NCBI GenBank assembly: GCA_022925895.1
Contig: JAKSYS010000134.1
Span: forward strand, 44,946 to 108,945
From: Fragilaria crotonensis
Taxonomy: Eukaryota; Bacillariophyta; Fragilariophyceae; Fragilariales; Fragilariaceae
DNA length: 64,000 bases
Reading direction: 5' to 3'
Below the pieces are notes generated by a model, which was not told the DNA's origin, made no database searches, and worked only from the letters and a program-made list of their open reading frames with translations. The translations under genes were made by a program, and so were the position numbers. Shown here piece by piece: positions 10,353-21,834 of this stretch. The first letter of the stretch is position 1, and each line of letters starts with the position of its first letter.

Positions 10353-12178
10353 ATGTCTTCTCTCAGTCACCGCGCGGCGACTACTCCGTCGCTTTATCCT
10401 CCTCGTTCGTTTCAACCACGCGCTCCGTCGTCGTCATCGTCATCATCCGAGCGACGTGGCAACGGTGGAAGCGCATCCAACAACAGTAATGCCATTAACG
10501 GAACTCGCAACGGTACCAGCAGTAACAACCAGGCATTCTTTTCGAAACAATCCTTCATCATCTTGTCCATGGGAGTCATGTTCGGTTACGTCTTGCTGCC
10601 CATGATGTTGGTCCAAAATCTTGGATTTGATCATCTGTCACTCCCAGTGCAGCACAGCGAGCTCAAACCGTTGGAGATTCAATTGCAAGGAGTCAATGCC
10701 ATTGCAGCTTTGAAGCCTGCCAATAAGGAATCCTTGTCTTCCAACCTACCTAGTAGAATTCTCTACAACGATGACGCTAAGCTTCAGAAGCAAATTGATG
10801 CCGCCCATCAAGAGGAAGAACCGGATTTAAAGGAAAGCGACACAGAACCCAATGCCGAGGAGGTGAAGGAAACGGCAGATATTTCTGAGTCATATGTAGA
10901 AAAGGCTGACGGGAAGAAAGGCATTGGTGCTATTCCTAAACAAGAAACAAAGATTTTGCGGTCGGGTCATTCTGGATTTGTCATCAAAGAGCATTTTGAT
11001 GACGCCGAACAACGAATCTTGGAAGATCGACTCATTCTATCCAAGCAATCCATCCCAACTGCCACGTCCCCTAACATTATGCTAACCGAAACACTTCCTG
11101 ATCATCAGCGCAAAAAGATTTTGGTCACTGGTGGAGCTGGATTCGTTGGATCGCATTTGGTGGACAAATTGATGATGGAGGGACATGAAGTTATTGTTGT
11201 GGATAATTTCTTTACTGGTCAAAAGAAGAACGTGGCGCACTGGTTGCAACATCCAAATTTTAGGTATGTCTTACGCTGGCTCTGGATCTGCTCACTTGCC
11301 TGCGTGCTTGGCTGCTGGATCGTTCTAACCTATCACGATAATCGTTTCTCAGTCTGGTCGTTCACGACGTCACCGAACCTCTCCAGCTGGAAGTTGACCA
11401 AATCTACCACTTAGCATGCCCTGCCTCCCCACCCCACTACCAGTACAACCCCGTCAAGACCATCAAAACCAGCACCATGGGCACCCTCAACATGCTGGGT
11501 CTTGCCAAACGTGTCCGAGCCCGCATGCTGCTGACATCGACATCTGAAATTTACGGCGACCCCCAAGTCCATCCTCAACATGAATCGTATTGGGGCAACG
11601 TCAACACGATCGGCCCTCGCTCCTGCTACGATGAAGGCAAACGCGTGGCAGAAACCATGATGTACTCGTATCGCAATCAGAACCAAGTCGAAGTCCGCGT
11701 GGCGCGCATCTTTAATACGTTTGGGCCTCGTATGCACCCCAACGATGGCCGAGTGGTGAGCAATTTTATCATCCAGGCGTTGCAAAACAAGAATATGACA
11801 ATTTATGGTGAGGGAGATCAGACCAGATCCTTTCAGTACGTATCGGATTTGGTCGAAGGCCTTTATGCGCTCATGAATGGAGATTACGATTTGCCAGTCA
11901 ATTTGGGCAATCCTGATGAATACACCGTCAAGTCATTTGCGGAATACATTAAGCAAATGACTACCAGCAAGAGCGAAATCATGTTTTTGCCAAAGAATCA
12001 AGATGACCCCTCCCAACGCCGACCGAATATTACGACAGCCAAGGAGCATTTGAATTGGGAACCCAAGGTCACGGTCGAAGAGGGATTGCGAAGCACCATT
12101 GCCTACTTTTCGCGTTTGTTGCAAGAGGCTGGCGAAATTATCCCCACAGGACCAGGGGCGGCCAAACCTGAAGCGTAA
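10353..12178 (+). CDS. UXS: UDP-glucuronate decarboxylase (UDP-xylose synthase), Golgi type II membrane form
   Basis: Two exons, 10353-11263 and 11353-12178, joined across an 89-bp GT-AG intron (GTATGT...TTCTCAG, phase 2), give 578 residues. The enzyme converts UDP-glucuronate to UDP-xylose with bound NAD+. Visible parts: a short basic/serine N-terminus; one membrane anchor near residues 67-87 ([18 protein letters not shown]); a long acidic stem to about 250; the nucleotide-binding [20 protein letters not shown]; and the catalytic pair in YDEGKR (Tyr-x3-Lys). The C-terminal half is strongly conserved. A Met-stem-catalytic order is the known Golgi-lumen topology of this family. The start at 10353 is the first ATG that leaves the anchor near the N-terminus; the frame is open further upstream, so a longer start is possible but unlikely. 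The product would feed xylosylation of cell-surface glycans. Confidence 0.93.
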
Positions 12179-12590
12179 GGGAGGACGATACCGAAGAGAA
12201 TTATTAGACGCTGATAGACGTGGCGCTGGGTCATTCCTGTGCAAGGCAAGACGACGAATGTATGAAAAAGATAAAGGTTAGTTTATGGCGTTGATTTTAC
12301 CCTGAAGAGGAATCCTAGTTCACATTGGAATCGTGCGCTGTTTGTAGTACTCTAGAAGGCGCTCGTCCGCACAATGCAATCATAGAACTGCAGATAGTGT
12401 GCATCTTTGAGTTGTTTACGCATGTATGCATATAGAAATATCTGTCTTGAGTTGAGCAAACCCGACAACGGTAAACCTTCACACAACCTGGGAAAATGTT
12501 TTTCACACTTGATCGTCCTCGCAGGCCCCGCCTTCTGTTTGTTTAACGGATGACCAGGAATGCTGATCGATTGCGTCAACCAGAGGTTCG
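12179..12590. other. Convergent spacer between UXS and MgtC copy 1
   Basis: About 410 bases holding the 3' ends of two converging genes. No repeat or RNA gene is recognised. Confidence 0.5.
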
Positions 12591-13184
12591 TCATCTATCC
12601 CTTTCCTGCCTTGTCGAGGAATCCACGATTTCGGGACTTCTAGCAGTGTCGTCCACCTGTGCCGTCGCAATCCCCGGCAAGTACTCTGCTGGTCTGTGTT
12701 GTTTCTTCGAAATGTGTAGATAATTGAGCGCAATGTCACTGAGTTCAATACAAACGGCCAGAACCACGACAAGAGTCCCTAAAATCCATCGTCCATAGGC
12801 AATGGTCGCACCCACCCCGGCCACCGTCCATAGACCAGCCGCCGACGTGAGGCCCCGAATATTGCCATTCATCTGAATGATGGCTCCTCCACCCAAAAAT
12901 CCCACACCGGCCGCAATACCCGCCAGAATCCGATCTGGATTTTGGGCAATATACGTTGCATTCGTCTCTCGTGCCTTGGTATTCTGTTCCGACAGGGCCA
13001 AGACGGCCGTCACCACAAACAAACATGCGCCCGCTCCCACCATCATGTGTGTCCGAATCCCAGCCGACGAACGGTGACGTGATTCTCGATCCCAACCCAC
13101 AATCCCACCCAAGGCGGCGGAACCCAATACTCGTGCCAGTGCCGTCCATTCGGTGACATTGGTATTCTTGTCAATGTTTGACAT
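12591..13184 (-). CDS. MgtC/SapB-family membrane protein, copy 1
   Basis: A 197-residue protein starting at the Met MSNIDKN (13184); an in-frame upstream ATG at 13232 would add 16 residues with no counterpart in copy 2. The family signature is clear: GWDRESRHRSSAGIRTHM, GAGACLFVVTAVLA, DPDRILAGIAAGVGFLGGGAII, and GLTSAAGLWTVAGVGATIAYGRW. These form four or five hydrophobic helices typical of the MgtC N-domain. The bacterial C-terminal ACT-like domain is absent and is replaced by a short tail ending near SPEIVDSS. Bacterial MgtC acts at the inner membrane in low-Mg2+ adaptation and F-ATPase control; plant and algal members are poorly studied, so the role here is unknown. Copy 2 lies 0.9 kb away on the same strand with the same length, showing tandem duplication. 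Confidence 0.9.
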   Translation of the reverse strand: MSNIDKNTNVTEWTALARVLGSAALGGIVGWDRESRHRSSAGIRTHMMVGAGACLFVVTAVLALSEQNTKARETNATYIAQNPDRILAGIAAGVGFLGGGAIIQMNGNIRGLTSAAGLWTVAGVGATIAYGRWILGTLVVVLAVCIELSDIALNYLHISKKQHRPAEYLPGIATAQVDDTARSPEIVDSSTRQERDR

Positions 13185-14095
13185 GTTTTGCGTGAATGGA
13201 TGTGAGTGAGTGGAAGATCTTGTTCCACACAAAGAGTTTGGAGTGGCGGTGATATGATTTACACACCTACCCTAGGAACTACTGCCTAATATAGGCAAGG
13301 AGTGTAGAGTGAACAAGATGCGCAATTGCTATTCAATGGCACACATACACGAATTGACATCACTCTGAATTGCACCCTTCTCACATTCCTTTGTGCTTGA
13401 TGTTCTGCAGGAATCCAAAAACGTTGTCAGAATCGGACCGTCAATCATTCGAAGGTCCAGTATCGTCGAATATGTCATACTAAAGTTCCATACTGTAATT
13501 CTTCATACATTGACGATTTTAAACAGAGGGAAGTCATCAGCGATCAACCATCGTATAGTCTTGTACGAGCTACGGTAGTACTGTACCACATTTGGTCAAA
13601 TAACTACGCATACGAAGCGGTGCGCCCGTAATTATAACATTACAATGCTATTCTCAAGATGAGAGCATAAGAGGTACATGTATGGACCGATACTCTTGAC
13701 AGAATGGCGTGGGAGGTAAAGGAACTTGTCATCTCTCTTTTCTTTCCAAACGACGATAAAATAGTCGAAATAAGAAGATCACATTATGAAGGCTCAGTTA
13801 ATTCATGCAAACTACTTTTAGTTGTTTGTAAAATGATTGTACCTCTACTAGTACTCCGTGTACTAAGTTACTCAAGCGACGAATCCCAGTCCAAATGGGA
13901 ATGCGTCGCAGAGGTTACGTCTTGAAAAGGACCACATACCACTGATGTAACTGCGAGTACACTTTCGTTGAATGGAATAGATCTGACAACTGCAACCAGC
14001 GCACCTGGTTCATGTCCATGGCAACTCAATAACGTGGCGCTCCTCGTGTGGTTACTGGTCAACAGAAATGTCGAGCTGTTACTCGAAATAATGAT
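13185..14095. other. Spacer between the two MgtC genes
   Basis: This 0.9-kb stretch holds the upstream region of copy 1 and the downstream region of copy 2. Short reading frames here have no recognisable content. No repeat structure beyond scattered AGTAC motifs. Confidence 0.5.
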
Positions 14096-14689
14096 TCATA
14101 CTTTGTCCCTGTCACTCTTTATTGAGGAATCCAGAATTTCGGGGCTTCTGACAGTACTTTCCACACCTACCGGCTCAGCACCAGGCGAAGTCTCGGTTGG
14201 TCGAAATGGTGCCTTCGATATCTTGAGGTAATTGAGCACAATATCACTGAGTTCAATACAAACCGTCAGAATCACGGCAAGAGACCCCAAAATCCATCTT
14301 CCATAGGCTATTGTCGCACCGATGCCCGCCACAGTCCAAAGACCAGCAGCTGTGGTGAGGCCCCGAATGGTGCCGTTCGTCTTGATAATGACACCTCCAC
14401 CCAGAAATCCCACACCTGTCGCAATGCCTGCCAAAATACGATCTGGATTTGCCGCAAGATACGGTAGATTCGCCTCTTTTGCCTTGGCATTCTGTTCCGC
14501 AAAGGCCAAGACGGCCGTCACCACAAACAGACATGCGCCCGCTCCGACCATCATGTGTGTCCGAATCCCTGCGGACGAACGGTGACGCGACTCCCGATCC
14601 CATCCCACAATCCCACCCAACACGGCCGAACCCAACACTCGCAATATCGCCGTCCATTCCGTCACATCGGCGTTACTGCTGCTGGACAT
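14096..14689 (-). CDS. MgtC/SapB-family membrane protein, copy 2
   Basis: A 197-residue paralogue of the neighbouring gene, starting at the Met MSSSSNADV (14689). The frame is open 92 codons further upstream, but that part is low quality and unmatched in copy 1. It has the same motif order: GWDRESRHRSSAGIRTHM, GACLFVVTAVLAFAEQN, DPDRILAGIATGVGFLGGGVII, GLTTAAGLWTVAGIGATIAYGRW, and a tail with SPEILDSS. Differences concentrate in the N-terminal 15 residues, the loop before DPDR and the tail, while the membrane core is nearly identical. That pattern suggests both copies are functional and under selection. Function and membrane location cannot be told from sequence; no plastid or secretory leader is evident. 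Confidence 0.9.
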   Translation of the reverse strand: MSSSSNADVTEWTAILRVLGSAVLGGIVGWDRESRHRSSAGIRTHMMVGAGACLFVVTAVLAFAEQNAKAKEANLPYLAANPDRILAGIATGVGFLGGGVIIKTNGTIRGLTTAAGLWTVAGIGATIAYGRWILGSLAVILTVCIELSDIVLNYLKISKAPFRPTETSPGAEPVGVESTVRSPEILDSSIKSDRDKV

Positions 14690-15426
14690 GATGTGTGGTT
14701 GTGTGGACTTGTTCGACAAAGTGTCTGTGTTGTATTGATTTATACGGTATGTGCAGTTCGGTCGTTGGTGCTTTCTGACATGCTGAGAGTATTTCAGGGA
14801 GACTTTTACAGCGTGTTTTCGGAGTGTATCATACTTGTCCGAATTGATGTTACTTAATGAGCATCTGACTTGATTCTTGATTCTACGCTTCTCGTTTCTC
14901 ATAGAGCCCTGGTAGTAGTACTGGAGTACATGGATGTCGTGTACTGATACATATAGAGGTGCCAAGAGTTACGAGTTACGAAGCGCCCTTTCCCTGCCAC
15001 TTGGCACGTACCCAGTAGAGCTATACCAGTACTCCGTACTCCAGTAGATTACGATGTGCTGTGCGCGCGTACCTGCATTGGTCCTATGAAAACAGTTAAG
15101 TATATATATCACGTGAAAACGGAGTAAGAAATCTCCAGATTTCGGTGAACATATTCCGGGTAAGGCAGACAGTACAAAATGTACGTTGCACCGCCTTCGA
15201 ATTTTCTCGACATGATTTTTGAGACGACGTCTACTGTAATCACGCATACAGAAGTTCGAGCACAAAATAACGTCTTTGTTGACCCAAGGGAACCTGTTAG
15301 AATCTGGAGAGGGTTGTTACTGACGACTGTCAACTGTCGTCCTGTTAATCCATCGCACACCCACAGCACAACCGAGCTGAGCAGGTCATTTGAAGGTGTG
15401 GTAAGCGTTGACAGACTGCAGCAAGA
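14690..15426. promoter_or_regulatory. Divergent intergenic region with TATA-like box and G-box
   Basis: About 740 bases between divergently transcribed genes (MgtC copy 2 and the DUF6824 protein). A TATATATAT run at 15101-15109 is followed at once by CACGTG (15110-15115), a G-box/bHLH-bZIP type palindrome, some 310 bases before the DUF6824 start. Whether these act as promoter elements is inference. Confidence 0.3.
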
Positions 15427-16794
15427 ATGTCTAGCGAAATCCCAACAACAGATGAAAACGGCCAGGAAGTGGTCGACATTCACGACCCGAGGGATGCTGA
15501 TGTACTTTGCGGAAGAGGTGGTGCTGCCCTTAGACATCCTGGCAACCAGACTTATCGCCGATTGGTGCACTTGAATAAGGGTTTGTACATTACCTGTCTT
15601 AAAGCTGAAAAATTGAAGATTTCGCGCAGTATTGTTACTGCAATTCGAGAACAAGATGGAAGATTTTTGGAGCGAAACACGAAGAAGGGCACGTGGTACG
15701 ATATAGGCGACAAGAAAGCCATTGAAAAGACGTCCCAGGCCTTGAGAGAAGGACAGCCAAAGTTGCGGCAAAAAATTGTAGAACTTGGCGGTGGAGCCGC
15801 TGGCGCAGCAGCCCTGCTTGAAAACCAGTTTCCCGATGCCTCCTCCATGTACCAAATCTCGACTAATACGAACTCGCCACACCAGCAAACCTTGACCCAA
15901 GAGCAGCAGCAACAGCTGATAAATGAGCAGACCATATCCAACATGCAGCAGAGGATGATGGGTTCCATGCCTGACACGACGCCACAACAATTGAACCAAA
16001 CCCGGAACGAGAACCAAAATTTCATGCACCAAGGCTTTCACCCTCAAATGTCGGATACGGAAACGGCAATTTCCACGATTCTCGAAGAGTCGGCTAACTT
16101 TCACGAATCGATCTCACAAATCAATGTAGAATTGCCGCAATCTGGAGATGCTGAGGCCGGACTCCACCAGAACTTATCCACATTCAGCCTCATGTCGGAC
16201 TTTTCGAATTTCCGTGCGGCTGATTCAACAAGCCCCACGGATATCCCCCCTCCACCAAATTACCTATATTCGCCCAATAGTCTCATGTCTCCGGCAAGCT
16301 TTTCCTCTGGCATGTCTGCCGGAGTGCCACCCGGGGACCGTCGCAAGCATTTTGCTCGCATGAAGTATTCACGCCCTCCGAGCGGTCGATCCAACCCTAC
16401 TGGAGCCCCTGGTGGAAACAATAATGGAAGCCATCGACAAATGTACTCGAGCAACAAACAGCTGTACGCATCCAATAAATCCCTTGATGGCATGCCGGAC
16501 TTTTATCCCGTGGAATCAAATCAATCGCTCTATTCCACTGTATCGGCTATCGAGAATACTACCATGAATGGAACCGGCCCCGACGCTGTGGCCAGTGTCT
16601 TTGAATCTCGTCGATCCATCATGTCGGGAATGAGTAAGATTTCGGATCACAGTGATATGAACTCCATCTTTTCGGATTTATCGAAAAAGATTGGGAACGT
16701 TTCGACTCGATCCATCGCCATGTCGGAACTTTCGAACATGGACGATCGTATGGAGGATGTGGATCCAGAATGCATTCCAAGTTATTACTTTTGA
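15427..16794 (+). CDS. DUF6824 domain protein (455 aa)
   Basis: Single-exon gene. The N-terminal domain (residues ~22-115) carries the signature of DUF6824: DADVLCGRGGAALRHPGNQTYR, then LVHLNKGLYITCLKAEKLKISRSIVTAI, GRFLERNT, TWYDIGDKKAIEKTSQALREGQ. The rest is long, disordered and rich in Gln, Ser, Asn and Met, with short repeats of the kind ISDHSDMNSIFSDLSKK and RSIAMSELSNMDD near the end, which look like amphipathic interaction motifs. The domain is greatly expanded in diatoms. Its function is unproved; a DNA- or protein-binding regulatory role has been guessed from the architecture of a conserved head plus a disordered tail. The start at 15427 is chosen because it puts the domain near the N-terminus. 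A second gene with this domain lies at 60753. Confidence 0.85.
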   Translation: MSSEIPTTDENGQEVVDIHDPRDADVLCGRGGAALRHPGNQTYRRLVHLNKGLYITCLKAEKLKISRSIVTAIREQDGRFLERNTKKGTWYDIGDKKAIEKTSQALREGQPKLRQKIVELGGGAAGAAALLENQFPDASSMYQISTNTNSPHQQTLTQEQQQQLINEQTISNMQQRMMGSMPDTTPQQLNQTRNENQNFMHQGFHPQMSDTETAISTILEESANFHESISQINVELPQSGDAEAGLHQNLSTFSLMSDFSNFRAADSTSPTDIPPPPNYLYSPNSLMSPASFSSGMSAGVPPGDRRKHFARMKYSRPPSGRSNPTGAPGGNNNGSHRQMYSSNKQLYASNKSLDGMPDFYPVESNQSLYSTVSAIENTTMNGTGPDAVASVFESRRSIMSGMSKISDHSDMNSIFSDLSKKIGNVSTRSIAMSELSNMDDRMEDVDPECIPSYYF

Positions 16795-18479
16795 AGCCTA
16801 TCCATTCCATGTTCCGAATTGCGTCTTTAATTGTTTGAAACAAACCAGACTGCTGTCATATTAACTAGGAACGATGGAAGGGCGGGCAAGGAAAACATTG
16901 ACGAGAAGAAGAAAAAACTCATCGTATAAATGTAACTTGTATCATGTGCAATTAGTAAGCTGCGCCGGTGATTAGATGGAGTTGCAAGATCTGAATGCGC
17001 CTCTTGTTATGTGACGATGTGAAGAATGCTAGTTTCTAGGTAGCCGTTCAGTATCAGACAACAACCCTACGATTACTATCAGCAACCTCGTAGTAATTGC
17101 AAAATTGTGCCACCCTTCCAGTATCAAACGATGTTCCGATTTCGCCCTTTTTCACCAGCCGCAGAAACAGGTTTCGTGAGAATCCGTCAACGAACAAGAG
17201 AACACCCGCCGCTGTATAGGCACGCAATTCATGGGCGAGAATGAAACAAAGAACCGTCAATATCTTGGCTATAATCTATAGAATGTATTGTGGGCCTACA
17301 TGCCCGTCAGGCGGACTAACATTTATAATGCTTTCATAGATCATTGGTGGCATCACCAGCAACATTAGCTTATAGTCGGCCTATCCACTCATTTCCGTTT
17401 GCGACGCGACCTACCTCAATCAGAGACGGGATTCGTTCCATTGTTAGTTACCAAATGGCACTGATCAACTAATCTTTTTCAACGCAATGGCGTAATTGTG
17501 GAGCGATTGCTAAATACTTCCTGGTAAGTCGTACTGGCTTTGATCCTGCATCGCAGTGCGGAGCGGCATTGCGCTTGCGCTCCTATCGTACGGCCAACAC
17601 GCCAACACCCAAAAATACTGTATAAACTTTTACTACTACGACCTGGTACCGTTATATCCCAGCATACGCTCGAGGACTGACCGTTCCTGTACATGGACTG
17701 GTACCATGTACTGGTACTGGTGTTCAGTTTTGCTTCCTGTAAAAGCACATGGTCATACAGCATACAGTACCTGGTACCAGTAGTGCCAGAAGAAAAACGT
17801 TCGATGCTCGGAGTCGAAGTGTGTCTTGTCACAAAAACCATGTGGTATGGGACTTAAGAATATGTGTCTTGGAACGGAGCTGCAAACACGAACTGTCCGT
17901 TCCTTCAACGGAATCCGAACTTCATATAGTCGAATTGTATATTCCCTAAATGGTTTATGTATCACTTCTTTTCGGCTAATTTTATGTGTGGATATTGGAC
18001 ATCGATCATAACCATGTGTTAAAAGGCGTATAGGATGTTTTCATCGAGCATGAGCACACATTTAAATGTAACGGTTTTCGGCGTGCTGTCGCCGCTTGCA
18101 AGACTTGATACATACGATATTCGCCATGACTTTGCAGTACTATCGCAGTTTTAAGACCGCACAGTAGTGATATCATCCTTCCAAAAAGAATGCAGCGATG
18201 ACCCAATTACATGACATCTTGAAGCTGAGTAATATGGTGACAGTGCACCTGAAAGGCATCTGTTCATCTTCACAACGACTGCCAATGGCCGACTAAATTA
18301 CTTGCACGCCAGTGAATTGGAAAATCTATGGTCTATATGGATCTATTTAAAAGGATGAGTTGAGTTGGTGATCATTGGGAGGAGTCGTCGTTGTTCGGTG
18401 TATTGTACCATGTACCAGGAAGTAGTATACAGATGGACTCGTTACAGACAAAAATGAGAAAGCGTAGCACCTGTCGTTC
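16795..18479. other. Gene-poor spacer with GTAC/GGTACC-rich stretch
   Basis: About 1.7 kb without a supportable gene. A minus-strand frame at 17054-17260 (68 codons) is hydrophobic and reads plausibly but has no recognisable motif or splice context. The part from 17640 to 17780 is dense in GGTACC, AGTACTGG and similar words, as in several other spacers of this window. Confidence 0.5.
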
Positions 18480-18815
18480 TCAGATGAGTCTTGCCTTCTT
18501 CACTGGCAAAGCCGCAACTCCTTCGTAGTGCAAGGTTCGCTTGTCACCGCATGAGTGTCGTTGCAAGCACTCTTGGAAGCATGGACTTGCTCGAAGTTCC
18601 TGTTCCATCTTCTCCATAAGCAATTGCTTCCTGTGCATGGCGATAGCATGTCGAAGTTGATTCTGAATGTCGTTAATTTCATCTCGAGAGTAATAAAGGG
18701 TGCTCTTGAGTCCAGAATCAAGTGGTTGGAATTCGTTGATTTCGACGTAAGGAGTGAAGCTTACTCGCTTTCGGTGGCGACCAGAGTCGATGCTTCGGCA
18801 CAGTGAGAGACTCAT
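18480..18815 (-). CDS. Small conserved-looking protein with RVSF motif (111 aa)
   Basis: A compact minus-strand frame starting at the Met of MSLSLCRS (18815). It has a basic KRVSF motif at about residues 16-20, matching the RVxF docking consensus for protein phosphatase 1, then PYVEINEF, STLYYSRDEINDIQNQ and a helical, Met/Lys/Glu-rich segment likely to be a short coiled coil, then two Cys and a basic tail. Diatom genomes contain many small proteins in which an R-V-x-F stretch is followed by a W/YYS-R/K-E/D segment; this one fits that pattern. No known enzyme domain. The coding call rests on composition and this pattern, not on a database match. Confidence 0.55.
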   Translation of the reverse strand: MSLSLCRSIDSGRHRKRVSFTPYVEINEFQPLDSGLKSTLYYSRDEINDIQNQLRHAIAMHRKQLLMEKMEQELRASPCFQECLQRHSCGDKRTLHYEGVAALPVKKARLI

Positions 18816-19350
18816 TATTATTAGTGAGGATGGCAGATTTTATGTGATGTTTTTGTGCGGCAGGATTTGGGTAAATCTCCGAGTAGCCTCAAGTAGTTGT
18901 GAATCTTGTTGGTGGTTGCGAGCCAGCGCAAAAGTACCCCAACGGTGCCAATCGTGAAAGACGATGTCTCATGTGTCGGAGTCAAACAGGCCCTTTGTAG
19001 TTGCATGTCTGACGCTGGTGCTCGCTAGCTGAGTACTATCATTCCACGTGAGTTCTACTCACGAAAACGGTAACGGATTCAAATTGAAGTCAGTCGGACT
19101 GATGCATTGTACTAAATGGTACAAGTACTGCAGAACGTTGATATAGACGAAGACGATACGTGTAGCACGCGTACGCACTGTACTGAACCGGATGTTGATC
19201 TTGTTTTTTAATCGTTTGAACAGCTTGCAACAGAGTACTGGAGTACCATGTCTACACAACTTCGATGGTGTTCTCGTCAGACGCGACGTATCATGATTGC
19301 AATGTGCGACTGAAGTCCTTCATGTTCTGCGCACAGCGTACTTGTCCATC
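18816..19350. other. Spacer up to the Harbinger element
   Basis: About 535 bases with no recognised gene or repeat. The site CATC-TAA at 19347-19353 is the left copy of the Harbinger target duplication. Confidence 0.45.
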
Positions 19351-21834
19351 TAAGGCCGGTGCTTTCAGCCAACAAAACGTTTTCCCAAGACGAGCATGCA
19401 CGTTTTGTCTTTGCGGAAACTCAAAAAATGGTCCTTGCAGTCATACTCCCTAGAATTAATTACAAAGCAGACGACTTGGACTGCTATTTATGTTTTACAT
19501 ATTGGCATGTATAAGAGTATTAGAAATTTGGCGTTGAATCGATTTCAGTACAAAAGATACTAAAGTTATCATGTGGTTCAGTAGAGCTTTATTGGCAGAA
19601 TCTTCGACACATCATGCAAGTATCATACGTCGAAGAACAAAATTTCCGCCATGAGCAAATCCACAAAAAACCGGTCGAAACGGTCGACCAACATATCGGG
19701 CGGACTCCAAAAAGAGATACAGGCACTCATTGCGTATGCCTGCTATGATTCGCCTTCTCTGATCCGGCGAGGAGGGTCTCTGGGGGAGAGCGCGATCGAA
19801 AACAAGATGACTTCCATCTTCTATGGAGAAGGTGCAAATGGCGCCGACCCAAACTTGATCACGTACGACGATCAGTTTTTGCTCGGCTTGAACAAATTCA
19901 AGGGGCTCTACACGCAGTCGGTACATGCGGCCGCAGGAGGGCCAACTTCATCCACTGGAGAAGTGATTCTTTCGATTCCAGCTTTTTTACACCGCCACAA
20001 GAAGCTCTTTATCTACGTTGGTGAGGGTTCGATTGATAAGGCGATACTGTCGCAAAAGTCACTGCTTTCGGTTGGAGAGAAGATTTCGGGCCGCACGCTT
20101 CATCGCAATGCCAAGACGGTCTTGTGCAATTGCAAGAAGATGATGGCGATTGTAACGAGAAAAGGTTCGCCGTATAGAGATGGAAAGTTTCCATCCGGAA
20201 CGAACTGGGAGGACTATATATTGTGGTGCCTCATCGAAATGGGCAAGGAATGCGATCGTGCGGAAGCGGAGAAGATAGATTCTGTTGTCGTCGACGCCAC
20301 CAATAGAAACGTCGTCGAAGGGGAGAAGGCAAACGGACGAGCACGAGGAGGAGATGTTGGATTCTTGGGCGAGGACGACAACGAGCAGAATGATACACCA
20401 AGCATACTTGCCAACTCAAGCGAAGATTCAGACGAGGCGGACCGGTACCCAGATAAGACGTTCTTTCGGTGTGGTGTCGGCTTTCTTGCGTGGGCCCTAT
20501 GGGGCACATACCAATCCACAATAGTGCTTGCATGCAATCAGATTCGTTCGGCGACCTCAAAAAAATGCGTCGGTCGGCAGAAACGTAGCGTCTCGTGCGC
20601 AGATGCGCAAGTTGATGATTGCAGAATGTGCGGCGAGTGTCGATAACCGTCGAGGAAGGAAGCGTCGCGTCACTGAGGATGAAGTGCTGCCTGTGCCTGC
20701 ACCGTTAGTCGATTCGTCCAGCAAGTTGATTCTTGCCAAGACGTTGCAATATTTGAACGCCGATTCCTTGGAAAGGAAAGGCAGAAGAACGCACAATACA
20801 TGATTAGAAGCGTTCGTGACAAGTTGACTGCGCGTCGTCGGAACGAGGATTCGATTCTGCGAGAGCTCGATCGATTTGCGAAACATAAGAAGAAGCCTGG
20901 TGAGGCTTTGATCAACAAACGTGATGCGCTTGAAATAGAAATCGCGTCCCTCGAAGAAAAGCTCGACGGGTTGCAAAGTGACGAATGTCGTCGACACAGC
21001 GACATGCTCAAGGAACGAAGCTTGGAGATTCTTGCAACGTCGTCTTCATCGGATGCGGCGACAACGATTGCTAGAAGTGATAACAACAATCAATCCTCCT
21101 CTGCGGATTCGGCCGATGACGATGAGGATGACGTTGTTGATGTAACTCCGGCGGCGGCCGCGGCGATGCATACGATCGTCAACGAAGGATGGTGTATTGA
21201 ATGCAATACACCATCAAATCACTCGTGCCGCAAGTGCAAGAAGTGTGTTTGCTCGTTGCATCTAAGGGTGCCAAAACCAAGTCGGCTCTTGGATATGAAA
21301 AACCAATCATCTTTGATATGATATTTTTTTGCTCATAATGTTTACCTAAAATACAGGTAAAAACTTAGGACTAAAGAGCTTGTACATCATGTGTATGAAG
21401 TGGGTTTCCTCGTATTTCCTGAACTCGGAAATTTCTTTTTCCTGAATTTTTCATCTCTTGCATAGGATCTCGTACTTTGTATTCCTGAGCTCCAAAATTT
21501 CAAATCCTGAAATTCAATGACTCATTTTAACTAGCTTCCAAGTGGAATTCCTGAGCTTTGGGACTCGAAATATCTGAACTATACCACTTCTTCATTTGTG
21601 ATCATGAATTTCAATTCCTGAATTTGACATCCGAAAAGAAGAAGGTTGCTGTGTAGTGTGTATGAAGTAATCACCACAGTAGTTCTGAGCTGACATTGTT
21701 CATATAATTGACATACATGTCACACATTTTAACTTTTGTTGGATATTAGTGTTAATGTGCCTATTCGTGTGGCTTTGATGAAGCATTCTACTATTCATAC
21801 TAAGTGTCTGATCAATTCTAAACTGCCTCCACTT

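Noticed and set aside
13182-13232. Upstream ATG extension of MgtC copy 1
   Set aside because: The extra 16 residues have no counterpart in copy 2, whose start aligns with the Met at 13184.
15109-16104. 331-codon minus-strand frame over the first DUF6824 gene
   Set aside because: It lies opposite a gene with a recognised domain; its protein is unpatterned and Val/Leu/Ser-rich by codon complementarity.
17054-17260. 68-codon minus-strand frame with hydrophobic start
   Set aside because: Reads smoothly but has no motif, partner exon or conserved start that I can support.
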